A stretch of 64,000 nt of DNA from Dyella sp. C11 (GCF_003121485.1 NZ_QAVX01000011.1:84241-148240), one strand, 5' to 3'. Positions 9,841 through 19,236 are shown, numbered from the stretch's first letter. Notes: generated by a model not told the origin, from the sequence alone. Made by a program: numbers and translations.

Positions 9841-10260
9841 TCAGGGCGAACACGGTCGACCAGCCGTATCGAACGTGCTCTCGTCCAACCGGATCAAACC
9901 CTGTCGCACGATGACCCATGTGGTTATCGGCAACGCCATGGCCGAAATGCCCTGCCCGCTTCTCGCCACGAAACGAACAGTGACACGATCGTCCTGGACG
10001 ACGATGTCCTCGATGTCGTCGTGAATATCGGGATAGGCCTCAAACAATGCACGGTACGTTCGGAGCACATCGGCACGCCCGGTTCGAGGACTGCAGAAAT
10101 CCGAGGACAGAAGCCGCGCGTCATCCGCGTAGAGCGTTGCCATGGCCTCCGCATCATGGCGGTTGAAGGCATCGAACATGGCACGCACGACGGACTCGGC
10201 GGGAGGCTCCGCGGGTGCCACCCATCCCCACGCAAAGGCAATGACGATCACGGGACTCAT
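9841..10260 (-). CDS. NTF2-like (SnoaL/SgcJ-type) small protein
   Basis: A 139-aa protein with a hydrophobic N-terminus (about residues 1-18) that may be a short signal or anchor, then a single NTF2-like cone fold. ESVVRAMFDAFNRHDAEAMATLYADDARL is the usual first helix and strand, and the rest fits the later strands. Such proteins range from enzymes to ligand-binding domains, so substrate and role are unknown. The ATG at 10260 is preceded by AGGAG with good spacing. It is divergent from the signal peptidase gene. Confidence 0.6.
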   Translation of the reverse strand: MSPVIVIAFAWGWVAPAEPPAESVVRAMFDAFNRHDAEAMATLYADDARLLSSDFCSPRTGRADVLRTYRALFEAYPDIHDDIEDIVVQDDRVTVRFVARSGQGISAMALPITTWVIVRQGLIRLDESTFDTAGRPCSP

Positions 10261-10400
10261 GCGTGTCTCCTCGAACGGTGTGGCTCGCAGCTTCGCCTTC
10301 AGGGTCCGCTCGCGCGTTTCACGGCTTGCTGTGTTTTCGGCACGGAACCTTCAGCGACGAACCGTGGTCATCCCTTGGGACCGGGGAATGGAGAACGACC

Positions 10401-11075
10401 ATGCGCCAACTCGCCAAGCTGGTGATCGAGAACAAAGGCTTCCTCACCTTCATGCTTTGCATGTTCATGTTCCGCAGCGCTGTCGCGGACTGGAACGTGG
10501 TGCCAACCGGCTCCATGCAACCGACCATCGAGATCGGCGACCGCATCGTGGTGGACAAGGCCGCTTACGATCTGCGCATTCCGTTCACCCATGTATCCCT
10601 GGTCCATCGCGCCGATCCGCAACGCGGCGACATCGTGGTGCTGGACTCCGATGCCGCCGGCGAGCGGCTGGTAAAACGAGTCATCGGCGTGCCGGGCGAC
10701 CAGGTGGCACTCGTGCAAAACCACCTCTACGTGAACGGCAAGGCTGCCGGCTATCGGGCCACCACGGTGAGCGGCATCCGCGATGACCGGGAAGATCCCG
10801 CCCTCTACGCATTCGAAGACACCGGCTCGACCAGCCACGTCGTCCGCTGGTCCATGGCCGCGCAAGGACACACCACCGATTTCGGCCCGGTGACCGTGCC
10901 GTCAGGCCACTACCTGCTGCTCGGCGACAATCGTGACAACAGCGCCGATTCCCGCTATTTCGGCTTCTTCCCGCGAAAGGAGATCGTGGGACGGGCCACC
11001 CGCGTGGCGATGTCGCTGGACCCCGCCAACCACTACCGGCCCAGGGCAGATCGCTGGGGCGCTTCACTGCAGTGA
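10401..11075 (+). CDS. lepB: Signal peptidase I (S26 family)
   Basis: A 224-aa inner-membrane serine protease that cleaves signal peptides of exported proteins. One N-terminal hydrophobic segment (about residues 14-32) is followed by the catalytic Ser in PTGSMQPT and the catalytic Lys in ERLVKRVIGVPGD. The box GDNRDNSADSRYFG and the late GRATRVAMS segment follow. The ATG at 10401 has GGAG upstream; the frame is open to 10263 but lacks a credible start there. It is shorter than classical gammaproteobacterial LepB, which has two membrane segments and usually sits beside lepA. This may therefore be an accessory paralog. Confidence 0.85.
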   Translation: MRQLAKLVIENKGFLTFMLCMFMFRSAVADWNVVPTGSMQPTIEIGDRIVVDKAAYDLRIPFTHVSLVHRADPQRGDIVVLDSDAAGERLVKRVIGVPGDQVALVQNHLYVNGKAAGYRATTVSGIRDDREDPALYAFEDTGSTSHVVRWSMAAQGHTTDFGPVTVPSGHYLLLGDNRDNSADSRYFGFFPRKEIVGRATRVAMSLDPANHYRPRADRWGASLQ

Positions 11076-11100
11076 AGCAAAGAAATTTGCACCAACCCCA

Positions 11101-11129
11101 TTGCCAGCATCGCCATCACCACGTAAGAT
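11101..11129 (+). promoter_or_regulatory. Sigma-70 promoter of tRNA-Ser
   Basis: TTGCCA at 11101-11106 and TAAGAT at 11124-11129 are spaced 17 bases apart and lie just upstream of the tRNA gene. Confidence 0.65.
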
Positions 11130-11162
11130 TACCGGCTCGCGTGGACCACACGCACCATCTTT

Positions 11163-11293
<131 letters not shown>

Positions 11294-11538
11294 GCTGCGA
11301 CGGCTGGATAAGAACCCACCCGGGTTCGACAAAATTGCCTGGAGCAATTTTGGACAGCCGAAGGCTGGCCCCGTAGCGCGCCAGCGCGAAGGGGTCGGGT
11401 CCAAGGATGGACCCGACAATCCCACCCTGCACGCAGCGAGCTTTTTGCTTTCAAACTCCGCCCACCATTCCACAACCTTCTTTACGCATTCATCCCCTAT
11501 CCGTCATGCTCGCATCGCGTCGCCACACCAGGCATCCC
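11294..11538. repeat. Stem-loop cluster downstream of tRNA-Ser
   Basis: No credible gene is seen here. The stretch holds several short perfect inverted repeats: CAAAATTGC/GCAATTTTG at 11330-11352, AGCC/GGCT at about 11355-11365, CGCG-type arms near 11375, and GTCGGGTCC/GGACCCGAC at 11394-11417. Reading frames that cross it give peptides that depend on tRNA sequence and look spurious. It could be a non-autonomous repeat, an integration scar or a structured RNA. Only the inverted repeats are seen directly. Confidence 0.45.
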
Positions 11539-12240
11539 ATGATCGAGTTCGGACACGGAACGCACGTCGGCTTGCGCCGCGCGCGAAATGAAGACACCTA
11601 CTACGCCGATGCCTCGCTCGGGCTTTTTCTCGTGGCCGATGGCATGGGTGGACACCAGCATGGCGAGGTGGCTTCGGCATTGGTCCGTGATGCCATTGCC
11701 GACCTGGTGACGCGCGGCCACAGCCTGGTCGAAGCCGTTCGCGCGGCAGACGAGCGCCTGATCCAGCACAGTCGTGGATTTCGCGACGCGCGCCCCATGG
11801 GCACCACCATCGCCGCCTTGCGCCTGCATGCAGACAGCTACGAAGTGGTGTGGGTAGGCGACAGCCGCGTGTACGTGTGGCAGAAGACGTTGCGTCAGGT
11901 GAGCCACGATCACTCGCTGGTGCAGGAGCTTGTGGCCGCTGGCACGCTGGATGCCGCGCAAGCCGCGCGACACCCTCAACGGAACGTCATTACCCAGGCA
12001 TTAGGCATTACGGCCGCGGAGCAATTGCATATCGGCATGGCACGCGGAAAGCTCGAGCACGGCATGTGCTTCCTGCTCTGCAGCGACGGGCTCACCGAAG
12101 AAGTGACCGATACCGTGATTGCCGGCATCGTGTCGCGCCAGGATCTTTCTGCCCAGGAAAGCACCGAACATTTGCTGCTCGCCGCGCTGGAAGGTGGCGG
12201 CAGCGACAACGTAACGGCCATACTCGCCCGCATCAACTGA
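11539..12240 (+). CDS. PP2C-family serine/threonine protein phosphatase
   Basis: A 233-aa cytoplasmic phosphatase of the PrpC/Stp type. It keeps the metal-binding motifs: RARNEDTYY near the N-terminus, VADGMGGHQHGEVAS at about residues 33-47, and the late block LCSDGLTEEV, followed by GGGSDNVTAI near the end. PP2C enzymes remove phosphate from Ser/Thr proteins, usually opposing a Hanks-type kinase, but no kinase gene is adjacent. The ATG at 11539 is chosen because family homology begins there. An in-frame ATG at 11506 is an alternative. It converges on dnaQ with only 14 bases between the stop codons. Confidence 0.88.
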   Translation: MIEFGHGTHVGLRRARNEDTYYADASLGLFLVADGMGGHQHGEVASALVRDAIADLVTRGHSLVEAVRAADERLIQHSRGFRDARPMGTTIAALRLHADSYEVVWVGDSRVYVWQKTLRQVSHDHSLVQELVAAGTLDAAQAARHPQRNVITQALGITAAEQLHIGMARGKLEHGMCFLLCSDGLTEEVTDTVIAGIVSRQDLSAQESTEHLLLAALEGGGSDNVTAILARIN

Positions 12241-12254
12241 CGCGGGCGCACGCA

Positions 12255-12977
12255 TCAATGGACGGCAGGCGCTTCTTCGCGGCGCCAGACCGACGTACCA
12301 CCGGCACTCTTGTCCAGCGAATCAAGCCGCTTTTCGTGAGCGGCGGTTTCATCGGCACTCGCATGCAACACACGAGGACGTCGATCGAGCACGATGGGCG
12401 CCATCGTCACGGCCGCGCCTTGCTCCTGCGCTCCTTCGAAACCCAGATCCAGCACAACCTGACCTGAAGTCATGGCCAGATAGACATCCGCCAGCAGCTG
12501 CGCGTCGATCAGGCCGCCGTGCAGGTCGCGCGCGGAATTGTCCACACCCAGGCGCTTGCACAGCGCGTCCAGGCTGTTGCGCTGTCCGGGATAGCGCTCG
12601 CGCGCCATCATCAGCGTATCAAGCACGCTGCAGCGATCTTCCAGACGGCCAAACGATTCACCCAGCCGTGCAAGTTCGCCGTTGATGAAGCCGACGTCGA
12701 ACGTTGCGTTATGGATGATCAGTTCGGAGTCACCGATGAAGGCAAGGAATTCCTCGACCACATCCGCGAAGCGCGGCTTGTCGAGCAGGAACTCGTCCTC
12801 GATGCCCGTGACCTGTCGTGCGCCTTCGTCGATGGCGCGATCGGGGTTCAGGTAGGTCTGATAGTAACGCCCCGTGGGACGGCGCTCGATCATCTCCACA
12901 CAAGCGATTTCAATCAGGCGATGACCCTGACGGACTTCGAGACCGGTGGTCTCGGTATCCAGCACGATTTGCCTCAT
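12255..12977 (-). CDS. dnaQ: DNA polymerase III epsilon subunit (3'-5' proofreading exonuclease)
   Basis: A 240-aa DEDDh exonuclease that proofreads for the replicative polymerase. ExoI is [10 protein letters not shown] (Asp7, Glu9), ExoII is [12 protein letters not shown], and ExoIII has the [15 protein letters not shown] block with His and Asp. The C-terminal tail beyond about residue 185 is the expected alpha-binding region. Its ATG overlaps the rnhA stop codon (ATGA at 12977-12974), so the two genes are translationally coupled. The rnhA-dnaQ pairing is common in gammaproteobacteria, although often divergent; here both genes run leftwards. Confidence 0.95.
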   Translation of the reverse strand: MRQIVLDTETTGLEVRQGHRLIEIACVEMIERRPTGRYYQTYLNPDRAIDEGARQVTGIEDEFLLDKPRFADVVEEFLAFIGDSELIIHNATFDVGFINGELARLGESFGRLEDRCSVLDTLMMARERYPGQRNSLDALCKRLGVDNSARDLHGGLIDAQLLADVYLAMTSGQVVLDLGFEGAQEQGAAVTMAPIVLDRRPRVLHASADETAAHEKRLDSLDKSAGGTSVWRREEAPAVH

Positions 12978-13417
12978 GCGTTGCTCCTGTAATGCTCTGC
13001 CTGCTCACGAGCGGCGACATCCACGCGCTCGTTTTCCACATGGCCGTTGTGGCCCTTCACCCATTGCCAGCGCACCTGATGGGTCTGTGTCGCCGTGGAC
13101 AGGCGTTCCCACAGATCCTGGTTTTTCACAGGCTTCTTGTCCGCGGTTTTCCAGCCATTGGCGCGCCACTTGGGCACCCATTCCTCGATGCCCTGCATGA
13201 CGTAGCGCGAGTCGGTGGTCAACGCCACCTTGCATGGTCGCGTCAACGCCTCAAGCGCGCCGATGGCCGCCATCAGTTCCATCCGATTATTGGTGGTGGC
13301 TGGCTCACCACCCGAGACCATGCGCTCGGTTCCCTTCGCGCGCAGCAGTGCGGCCCATCCACCCGGCCCGGGATTGCCCAGGCAGGCGCCGTCGGTAAAA
13401 GCTTCCACTTCGGTCAT
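12974..13417 (-). CDS. rnhA: Ribonuclease HI
   Basis: A 147-aa endonuclease that cuts RNA in RNA-DNA hybrids. Catalytic carboxylates are visible: Asp in [15 protein letters not shown], Glu in [12 protein letters not shown], Asp in [11 protein letters not shown], and Asp in [10 protein letters not shown], with the conserved His in VKGHNGH. The ATG at 13417 matches the usual N-terminus ([10 protein letters not shown]). An ATG three codons upstream (13426) is possible and the ribosome binding site does not decide between them. The stop overlaps the dnaQ start. Confidence 0.95.
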   Translation of the reverse strand: MTEVEAFTDGACLGNPGPGGWAALLRAKGTERMVSGGEPATTNNRMELMAAIGALEALTRPCKVALTTDSRYVMQGIEEWVPKWRANGWKTADKKPVKNQDLWERLSTATQTHQVRWQWVKGHNGHVENERVDVAAREQAEHYRSNA

Positions 13418-13445
13418 TGTCACCATCGATAAGGTAAGAAAAAAA

Positions 13446-14129
13446 TCAGGGCGCCGCATTACGGCGCGCGCCAGGTGCGAGACCGACGTTCACGGTGGCA
13501 GGCAATGTCTTGGGTTTCAGTCGTATGGGTGTAGCGACGCGACGGCGCTTGCGCGCAATCAGCATGTAGCCTCCACCGAAAGGATGGGCATGGTCCATCG
13601 CAACGCGACTACCCGGCCACGCTCGCCCCACGCGCTCGATCCGTTCGATATCGAGCTCGCTGCGGCGAACCCAGCGCTCGAGCAGAATCGGCGAGTGCAT
13701 GGTGGGAGCCGATCCACGCGTGCGCCACATCATCCAGGGAAGCCAGGCACTGAAGGGATGCAACCCGGTAAGCGCAAGCACGCCACCGGGTGCGAGCACG
13801 CGCGCGGATTCTTCCAGCATGTCCTGCGGCGAACCGGAAACTTCGAGCGCATGGCGCAGCAGGACCAGATCGAAAACCTCGTCCAGGAACGGCAGCGATT
13901 CGTCGACCCTGGCCTGCAGGTCGCCTTCGTAGCGTTGCGTAGCCACGCTGAGGCGCGTCCAGTTGCCCAGCAGGGGCAGCACGGGCGGCGTGTCGCCAGC
14001 CGCCGCACTGACCATCAGGGCGCGACTGCCGCTGCATCGCTGCAATCCGGGCGCCAACACCGCCGTCTCGTCCGCCAGCAGATTGCGCAACGGGGCACTG
14101 CTGTAAATGTCTTGATCACGCTGAGACAT
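13446..14129 (-). CDS. Class I SAM-dependent methyltransferase
   Basis: A 227-aa protein with a methyltransferase Rossmann core. The nucleotide-binding region near [19 protein letters not shown] is divergent from the usual GxGxG, but [20 protein letters not shown] and [18 protein letters not shown] are typical of family 11/25 domains. A basic C-terminal tail follows. Position between gloB and rnhA is a common neighbourhood for this uncharacterised methyltransferase in gammaproteobacteria. The substrate is unknown. The ATG at 14129 is preferred; a GTG ten codons upstream (14159) cannot be excluded because neither has a good ribosome binding site. Confidence 0.75.
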   Translation of the reverse strand: MSQRDQDIYSSAPLRNLLADETAVLAPGLQRCSGSRALMVSAAAGDTPPVLPLLGNWTRLSVATQRYEGDLQARVDESLPFLDEVFDLVLLRHALEVSGSPQDMLEESARVLAPGGVLALTGLHPFSAWLPWMMWRTRGSAPTMHSPILLERWVRRSELDIERIERVGRAWPGSRVAMDHAHPFGGGYMLIARKRRRVATPIRLKPKTLPATVNVGLAPGARRNAAP

Positions 14130-14353
14130 GGAGGGCCGGCCAGTCGTATCGATAGGCACAGTTTACTTGCGGCCGGCGCCAACGTGTCCTGGTTGACAGT
14201 GCAACCGCCGATGACACCGCAAGTCTGAACTTCCCCGCCGATGATTAACGTCTCACTAACGAGTGAGCGGGAGAGGGGCTTTATAGTCAGCCACTTCGCG
14301 CAAGCCATGGACGGGCCTGCGTCAGTCGATACGAAACCCTGGAGGACGACTCC

Positions 14354-15118
14354 TTGCACGTCGTACCGTTACCGGCGCTTGCCGATAATTACATCTGGTT
14401 GCTGCATGACGATGATGGCCGCGCCATTGTCGTGGACCCGGGCGACGCCGCTCCGGTCGAAGCCGCGCTTCAACAACGTCATCTGACGTTGTGCGCCATT
14501 CTGCTTACACACCACCATCACGATCATGTCGGCGGTGTCGAGGCACTGCTTACGCGTCACCGCGTGCCCGTCTATGCGCCGCACGACGAGCGCATCGCGC
14601 ACGCAACGCATCGCGTCGACGACGGCGACCTTGTTCAACTGGACATACCCGCCTCGCGCTTCGACGTGATCGCCGTGCCGGGCCATACCACCACGCATAT
14701 CGCGTATGCCGGTGAAGGCGTACTGCTTTGCGGCGACACGCTCTTCAGCATGGGCTGCGGTCGACTGTTCGAAGGCACGCCAGCGCAGATGTTGGCATCG
14801 CTCGATCGGTTGTCCTCCCTACCCGGCAATACGCTGGTGTGCTGTGCTCATGAATACACCGCGGCCAATGGACGCTTTGCACACACCGTCGAACCGGCCA
14901 ACGCAGCCCTTGCCGCACGGCAGGTCGAAGTAGCGCAACTGCGCGCAAACGATCGCCCCAGTCTTCCCGTTCCATTGGCCACCGAGCAGGCGACAAATCC
15001 GTTCCTGCGCGTAGACAGCGACGCTGTCGTTGCCTGGGCGAGCGAGCGAGGCGTCACGGGTGATCGCGTCGCCCGCTTCGCCGCGCTGCGGGCCAACAAG
15101 GACGTATTCGCCGGATGA
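14354..15118 (+). CDS. gloB: Hydroxyacylglutathione hydrolase (glyoxalase II)
   Basis: A 254-aa metallo-beta-lactamase-fold hydrolase that splits S-lactoylglutathione to D-lactate and glutathione in methylglyoxal detoxification. The metal motif LTHHHHDHVGG is at about residues 52-62, with VPGHTTTHIAY, CGDTLFSMGCGRLFEG and CAHEYT following, and a C-terminal glyoxalase II helical domain. The start is TTG at 14354, preceded by GGAGGA seven bases upstream. Its stop overlaps the ATG of the next gene (ATGA). Confidence 0.93.
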   Translation: MHVVPLPALADNYIWLLHDDDGRAIVVDPGDAAPVEAALQQRHLTLCAILLTHHHHDHVGGVEALLTRHRVPVYAPHDERIAHATHRVDDGDLVQLDIPASRFDVIAVPGHTTTHIAYAGEGVLLCGDTLFSMGCGRLFEGTPAQMLASLDRLSSLPGNTLVCCAHEYTAANGRFAHTVEPANAALAARQVEVAQLRANDRPSLPVPLATEQATNPFLRVDSDAVVAWASERGVTGDRVARFAALRANKDVFAG

Positions 15119-16359
15119 AAACGATACGACGCCTGCGTCCCCTGCCCCTCGCCACGTCAGTCTTTCTCGCTGCGTGCGCTTCGGGCCCAGCCCAAAAACC
15201 CGCACAGCCGCCAGCGTCTGCGCCCACGCCACAAGCGCAGGCGCCGCACGCCAACATCCATGCCACGACGACACCGGCCGCTGTCAGCGCAGCGGACGAC
15301 GGCAACATCTGGCAGAACCTGCGCAACAGCTTTGCGATGGCCGATTGCGACGCAGACCCGGGCATCACCCTGTGGGCGCGCCGCTACACCAGCAACCCGC
15401 AGCGCTTTGAAGACCAGATCGCCGCGGCAGCCCCCAGGCTCGCCTACGTGCAGCAGATCGCCGCGCGTCACAACGTGGCGGGCGAATTCGCGCTCATACC
15501 CTGGGTGGAAAGCCAGTATCGCCCTGTCTCCGGTGGCAAGGGCATGCCGGCCGGCATGTGGCAGATCATGCCGTCGACGGCCAACGCCATGGGCATTCGC
15601 GTCGACAAGAATTTCGACGGCCGACTGGACGTCCCCGCAGCCACCGACGCCATCATGACGTTGCTGAGCCGTTACCACGACGATCTGGGTGACTGGCGCC
15701 TGGTCGACTACGCATTCAACGCCGGTGAGTTCGGCATCAAGCGCACGGTGAGCCAACACGGCACGCCGCCCGACGAACCGGTGATTCCGAAGATGCCGGT
15801 GAAACCGGTGACGCGGGAACACCTGGTCAAATTGCTTGCCATCGCGTGCGTCATCCGTGAGCCGGATCGTTTCAACGTCAGCCTGCCGACGCTGCCATCC
15901 GAGCAACGCCTGGTCGCCGTCAGCATCGACAACTCGATGCCCATGGCCAGCGCCGCCAGTCATGCCGGCATGTCGACGGATGAGCTGAAGGACAACAATG
16001 CGGGCTCTCGCAATGGTGTGATCGATGCGAGTGCATCACCGTACGTCTTGCTGCCGAGTGGCAAGGCGCAGCAGTTCCGAAGCTCGCTGCTCGCCGAAGG
16101 CAATACCGGCGCTCAGAACGTGCCAGGTACCGCCACACTGCCACCATTGAGCGCAGCGCTCAGCGCGGCAACCAGCAACGATGACGATGCAGCCGACTCG
16201 AAAGCGAGCCGTCGCACGCACACGGTGAAGTCGGGTGAGAGCCTCTGGTCCATCGCCAAGCGCTACTCAGTGGACATCAAGCAGTTGGAGCAGTGGAACC
16301 ATCTGGCAGGTCCAGGCGTGAAGCCGGGTCAGGTCCTGAAAGTCAGCGCGCCGGGCTGA
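15115..16359 (+). CDS. mltD: Lytic murein transglycosylase with LysM domain (MltD-like)
   Basis: A 414-aa envelope lipoprotein. The signal peptide ends in the lipobox LAAC (Cys21), followed by a Pro/Ala-rich linker. The SLT domain at about residues 100-260 contains the catalytic Glu in LIPWVESQYRP and the family block GMPAGMWQIMPSTANAMG. One LysM peptidoglycan-binding domain lies at the end (HTVKSGESLWSIAKRYSVDI). It cleaves the MurNAc-GlcNAc bond with 1,6-anhydro formation. It overlaps gloB by four bases, so coupling is likely, an arrangement also known for mltD in gammaproteobacteria. Confidence 0.88.
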   Translation: MKTIRRLRPLPLATSVFLAACASGPAQKPAQPPASAPTPQAQAPHANIHATTTPAAVSAADDGNIWQNLRNSFAMADCDADPGITLWARRYTSNPQRFEDQIAAAAPRLAYVQQIAARHNVAGEFALIPWVESQYRPVSGGKGMPAGMWQIMPSTANAMGIRVDKNFDGRLDVPAATDAIMTLLSRYHDDLGDWRLVDYAFNAGEFGIKRTVSQHGTPPDEPVIPKMPVKPVTREHLVKLLAIACVIREPDRFNVSLPTLPSEQRLVAVSIDNSMPMASAASHAGMSTDELKDNNAGSRNGVIDASASPYVLLPSGKAQQFRSSLLAEGNTGAQNVPGTATLPPLSAALSAATSNDDDAADSKASRRTHTVKSGESLWSIAKRYSVDIKQLEQWNHLAGPGVKPGQVLKVSAPG

Positions 16360-16412
16360 CCCTTCGCGCGACCATCCCACTCACTGTTCTTGACGTTCAA
16401 CTGATTGGCAAC

Positions 16413-16446
16413 AAAAAAAGGCGGCCTTGCGGGCCGCCTTTTTTTC
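16413..16446. terminator. Bidirectional rho-independent terminator
   Basis: A stem AAGGCGGCC/GGCCGCCTT is flanked by a run of A on the left and a run of T on the right. It sits between the convergent mltD and ppiD-like genes and can stop both. Confidence 0.88.
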
Positions 16447-16463
16447 ATTCTGTTCGATCGCGC

Positions 16464-18368
16464 TTACATGCGGTCGGCAGCAATCTTGATTTCAGTCTTG
16501 GCCTTGAGCGTATCGAGATAGCCCTGCGTGGCAAGAATGCCGTACGCCTGCGCCATCTGATCACGCAACGTGTTCCGCTGGTCCGGCGTGACCTTGCTCA
16601 GGTCGCCATCCTGCACCTTGTCGACGCCCACCAGCGCGTAGTTGCCATCCTGCAGCGACACGCGGGCAAATTCCGGCTTGCCGGCCGCCGGATGCGGCAG
16701 CAGGAAGGCCTGAGTCAGCACTTCCGGCGCCACGCCCTGCTGCATGCGAACGGCATTGGTCACCACTTGTGCGGTGCCGCCTGCGGACGCAGCCACAGCC
16801 TGCATGTCCTCGCCCTTCTGCAGGCGGGCCAACAAGGCATCGGCGCGCTTCTGTTCTTCGGCGGCGATGCGCTCGTCCAGGATCTTCTGGCGCACCTGAT
16901 CGCGAACCTCGGCCAGCGGACGCACCGCCGCCGGCACGTGCTTGTCCACGCGCACCACGATGGCGTGATCCGAGCCCAGGTCGATCAGGCCGGAGTTGTT
17001 GCCCTGCACGAGTACGTCGTCCGAGAACGCAGCTTGCACCGTCTTGGGATCGGCAGTAATACCTTCACCGCCCTTGCGAGCGAACAGGGCCGTCGTCTTG
17101 ATCGGCAGGTTGAGTGCCTGCGCAGCCTGGTCGAGCGTCGAGGGGTTCTGGTAGGTCTGGTCGGTCAGCTTGCCGGCCAGTTCGTTGTACTGGCGATCGC
17201 GCTCGGTCGACAGGTAATCCTTGGCGATCTGGTCGCGCACTTCAGCGAACGGCTTGGCGTCGCCGCTGCGCACGTCGCGCAGCCACAGCACGTGATAACC
17301 CTCGTCTGACAGCACGGGCTTGGAAACCTGGCCCTTCTGCAGCGAGAACAGGGCCGAGTCGAAAGCGGCGTTGGTCACGCCCTTCTCCAGCCAACCCAGG
17401 TCACCACCCGAACGCTTGGAGCCCAAGTCGTCCGAATCCTGCTCGGCGAGCTTGGCAAAATTCTCCGGGGTTGCCTCACCGGCAATTTTTTCGGCCTTGG
17501 CCAGCGCAGCCTTCTGCTGATCCGGCGTGGCGTTCTTGGGCACGTTCACCAGGATATGGGACACCAGGCGCTGTTCGGGCTGCACGAAACGCTGCTTCTG
17601 ATCTTCGTAGCGCTTCTTGAGCTCGTCTTCGCTCGGCTGTGCATCGATCTTCAGATCGGCGCCATTGACTTCGATGTACTTGAGCGACACCTGCTCCGGG
17701 TTCATGAAGTCCGCCTGATGCTCCTTGTAGTAGGCATCGAGCTGCGCGTCCGTCACTTCGGTATCGGTCAGCGTCGGTCGCGGCACGGCGAACCAGCGAA
17801 GGTCGCGACGCTGGTACAGCAGGCCCAGGTAGCGGTCCATGTCGGCATCGGTAATCACCGAGCTCGCGATGATCGCGCGCGGCAGCAAGCCCGGCTCAAG
17901 CGAGGCGCGCTGGCTGCTCTCGAACGTCGCGGGCGTCATGTTCTGCGCGGCCAGGATGGCGCGGTACGTGGCCGGATCGAACTGGCCGTTGACCTGGAAA
18001 GCCTGCTGGCTCGCAATGCGGTCGCGCAGCTCGGTGCTGGAAACCTTGAGGCCAAGATCGTCGTTTGCCTGGCGCAGCAGCTGCTCGTTGACCAGCTGGT
18101 CGAGAATCTGGCGCTTGGTTTCAGGCTTTTCGAACTCGGCGGCATCGAACTGCTCGCCCATGCGCGCCATGGCGTCACGGCGTGCCTCGTTCATGCGGTC
18201 CTGAAAATCGCGCTGGCTGATTTCGTGCTTGCCAACCATCGCGACATACGTTTCGGTGTGCGAGGCGAAATACGACTCGATGCCGAAAAACGAGATAGCG
18301 AAGACGCAAATGCCCAGAATGACGATGGACGGCCATCCGTGAAGCTTGGTACGCAGTGCCTGCAGCAT
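16464..18368 (-). CDS. ppiD: SurA N-terminal/parvulin-domain periplasmic foldase (PpiD-like)
   Basis: A 634-aa inner-membrane-anchored periplasmic chaperone. One membrane segment at about residues 15-33 (IVILGICVFAISFFGIESYF) is followed by a SurA-like chaperone domain. A parvulin-type rotamase domain starts at about residue 265 (LVSHILVNVPKNATP) and includes GDLGWLEKG and DEGYHVLWLRDV. A second, degenerate domain extends to the C-terminus. PpiD helps outer-membrane and secreted proteins fold at the Sec exit. The ATG at 18368 is preferred because the preceding open frame carries no homology. It ends the hupB-tRNA-tRNA-ppiD string, the expected order for this block. Confidence 0.92.
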   Translation of the reverse strand: MLQALRTKLHGWPSIVILGICVFAISFFGIESYFASHTETYVAMVGKHEISQRDFQDRMNEARRDAMARMGEQFDAAEFEKPETKRQILDQLVNEQLLRQANDDLGLKVSSTELRDRIASQQAFQVNGQFDPATYRAILAAQNMTPATFESSQRASLEPGLLPRAIIASSVITDADMDRYLGLLYQRRDLRWFAVPRPTLTDTEVTDAQLDAYYKEHQADFMNPEQVSLKYIEVNGADLKIDAQPSEDELKKRYEDQKQRFVQPEQRLVSHILVNVPKNATPDQQKAALAKAEKIAGEATPENFAKLAEQDSDDLGSKRSGGDLGWLEKGVTNAAFDSALFSLQKGQVSKPVLSDEGYHVLWLRDVRSGDAKPFAEVRDQIAKDYLSTERDRQYNELAGKLTDQTYQNPSTLDQAAQALNLPIKTTALFARKGGEGITADPKTVQAAFSDDVLVQGNNSGLIDLGSDHAIVVRVDKHVPAAVRPLAEVRDQVRQKILDERIAAEEQKRADALLARLQKGEDMQAVAASAGGTAQVVTNAVRMQQGVAPEVLTQAFLLPHPAAGKPEFARVSLQDGNYALVGVDKVQDGDLSKVTPDQRNTLRDQMAQAYGILATQGYLDTLKAKTEIKIAADRM

Positions 18369-18424
18369 GGAAGTGTTCCCGGGCTCTCGTTGTTCGGTGC
18401 ACCAAAGTGCGGGGTACTCAAATG

Positions 18425-18451
18425 GCAAGGGCGCCACACGGGCGCCCTTGC
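18425..18451 (-). terminator. Hairpin between tRNA-Asp and the ppiD-like gene
   Basis: GCAAGGGCGCC and GGCGCCCTTGC form an 11-bp stem. There is no strong T tract on the minus strand, so it may be a partial terminator or processing site rather than a full stop. Confidence 0.5.
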
Positions 18452-18457
18452 GAACTG

Positions 18458-18534
18458 TGGCGGAGCGGACGGGACTCGAACCCGCGACCTCCGGCGTGAC
18501 AGGCCAGCATTCTAACCGACTGAACTACCGCTCC
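18458..18534 (-). tRNA. tRNA-Asp(GTC), copy 2
   Basis: A 77-nt gene with encoded CCA, identical by eye to the plus-strand copy at 5656-5732. It lies nine bases after tRNA-Val in the same direction. Confidence 0.97.
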
Positions 18535-18543
18535 ACGTATTTC

Positions 18544-18618
18544 TGGTGGGTGCTGTAGGGATCGAACCTACGACCCTCGCCTTGTAAGGGCGACGCTCTA
18601 CCGCTGAGCTAAGCACCC
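18544..18618 (-). tRNA. tRNA-Val(TAC)
   Basis: A 75-nt gene with encoded CCA. Acceptor GGGTGCT pairs with AGCACCC, and the loop CTTACAA gives anticodon TAC. It lies 20 bases after hupB and is probably part of the same transcript. Confidence 0.96.
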
Positions 18619-18638
18619 GAAACCAAGCAAGTAGCCGC

Positions 18639-18911
18639 TTAGTTTAGGGCATCCTTCAGGGTCTTGCCAGCCTTGAATGCCGGAACCTTCGAGGCCTTGA
18701 TCTTGATCGTCTCGTTGGTGCGCGGATTGCGGCCGGTGCGGGCAGCGCGCTTGCGCACGGTGAACGTACCAAAGCCGACCACCGACACGTCCTCACCCTT
18801 CTTCAGCGCCTTCTGCACGGTCTCGAAGAAAGCTTCGAGAGCACGGCCGGCGTCAGCCTTGGTGAGTTCGGCCTTCTCGGCAATGGCATTGATCAGATCG
18901 GTTTTATTCAT
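18639..18911 (-). CDS. hupB: Nucleoid-associated protein HU (beta-type)
   Basis: A 90-aa DNA-binding protein. It starts [20 protein letters not shown], has [19 protein letters not shown] at about residues 45-63 (the DNA-bending arm), and ends with [21 protein letters not shown] dimers bend and compact DNA. It sits directly downstream of lon in the conserved tig-clpP-clpX-lon-hupB-ppiD order, which identifies it as HupB rather than HupA or IHF. Confidence 0.95.
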   Translation of the reverse strand: MNKTDLINAIAEKAELTKADAGRALEAFFETVQKALKKGEDVSVVGFGTFTVRKRAARTGRNPRTNETIKIKASKVPAFKAGKTLKDALN

Positions 18912-19051
18912 TGAGACACTCCCTTAAACGGTTATGCAGCCCGCGTGGTCATTCTGGGACCAGGCGACGTCACCTTGTGACTAGCACGGGACATCACCAA
19001 GCAACCCCGCATCACTGCGCACCTTGCTTGGCGTCAGGCTGCGGTGTCGCC

Positions 19052-19081
19052 TTTATACCAGCGGCCACCAAGAGTCCGCAA
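19052..19081 (-). promoter_or_regulatory. Candidate hupB promoter
   Basis: On the minus strand, TTGCGG (19081-19076) and TATAAA (19057-19052) are 18 bases apart, about 140 bases upstream of the hupB start. The -10 is strong and the -35 is weak. Confidence 0.35.
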
Positions 19082-19189
19082 TGACAAGCAATACCAAGGG
19101 TTCGCGCGGTTCAGCATGCTTCGTAAACGCTTGCAAAGTGTGTGCTGAAACGCTATGCAGCCATGACATTTTTTAGTGTGATCCAGACA

Positions 19190-19219
19190 CGAAAACGGGC
19201 GGTTGCCCGCCCGTTTTCG
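19190..19219 (-). terminator. Rho-independent terminator of lon
   Basis: GAAAACGGGCGG pairs with CCGCCCGTTTTC around a short loop, 18 bases after the lon stop codon. The T run lies within the second arm on the minus strand. Confidence 0.75.
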
Positions 19220-19236
19220 GTGACGCCTGTCACGGG

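Larger units (their letters stand above)
18912..19236. other. hupB leader and lon-hupB spacer
   Basis: No gene is seen in these 325 bases. The stretch contains the lon terminator, a candidate hupB promoter and an inverted repeat CCAAGCAA/TTGCTTGG (18997-19004 and 19024-19031) with a 19-base loop in the predicted hupB leader. The repeat could be an RNA hairpin or an operator. Confidence 0.5.
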
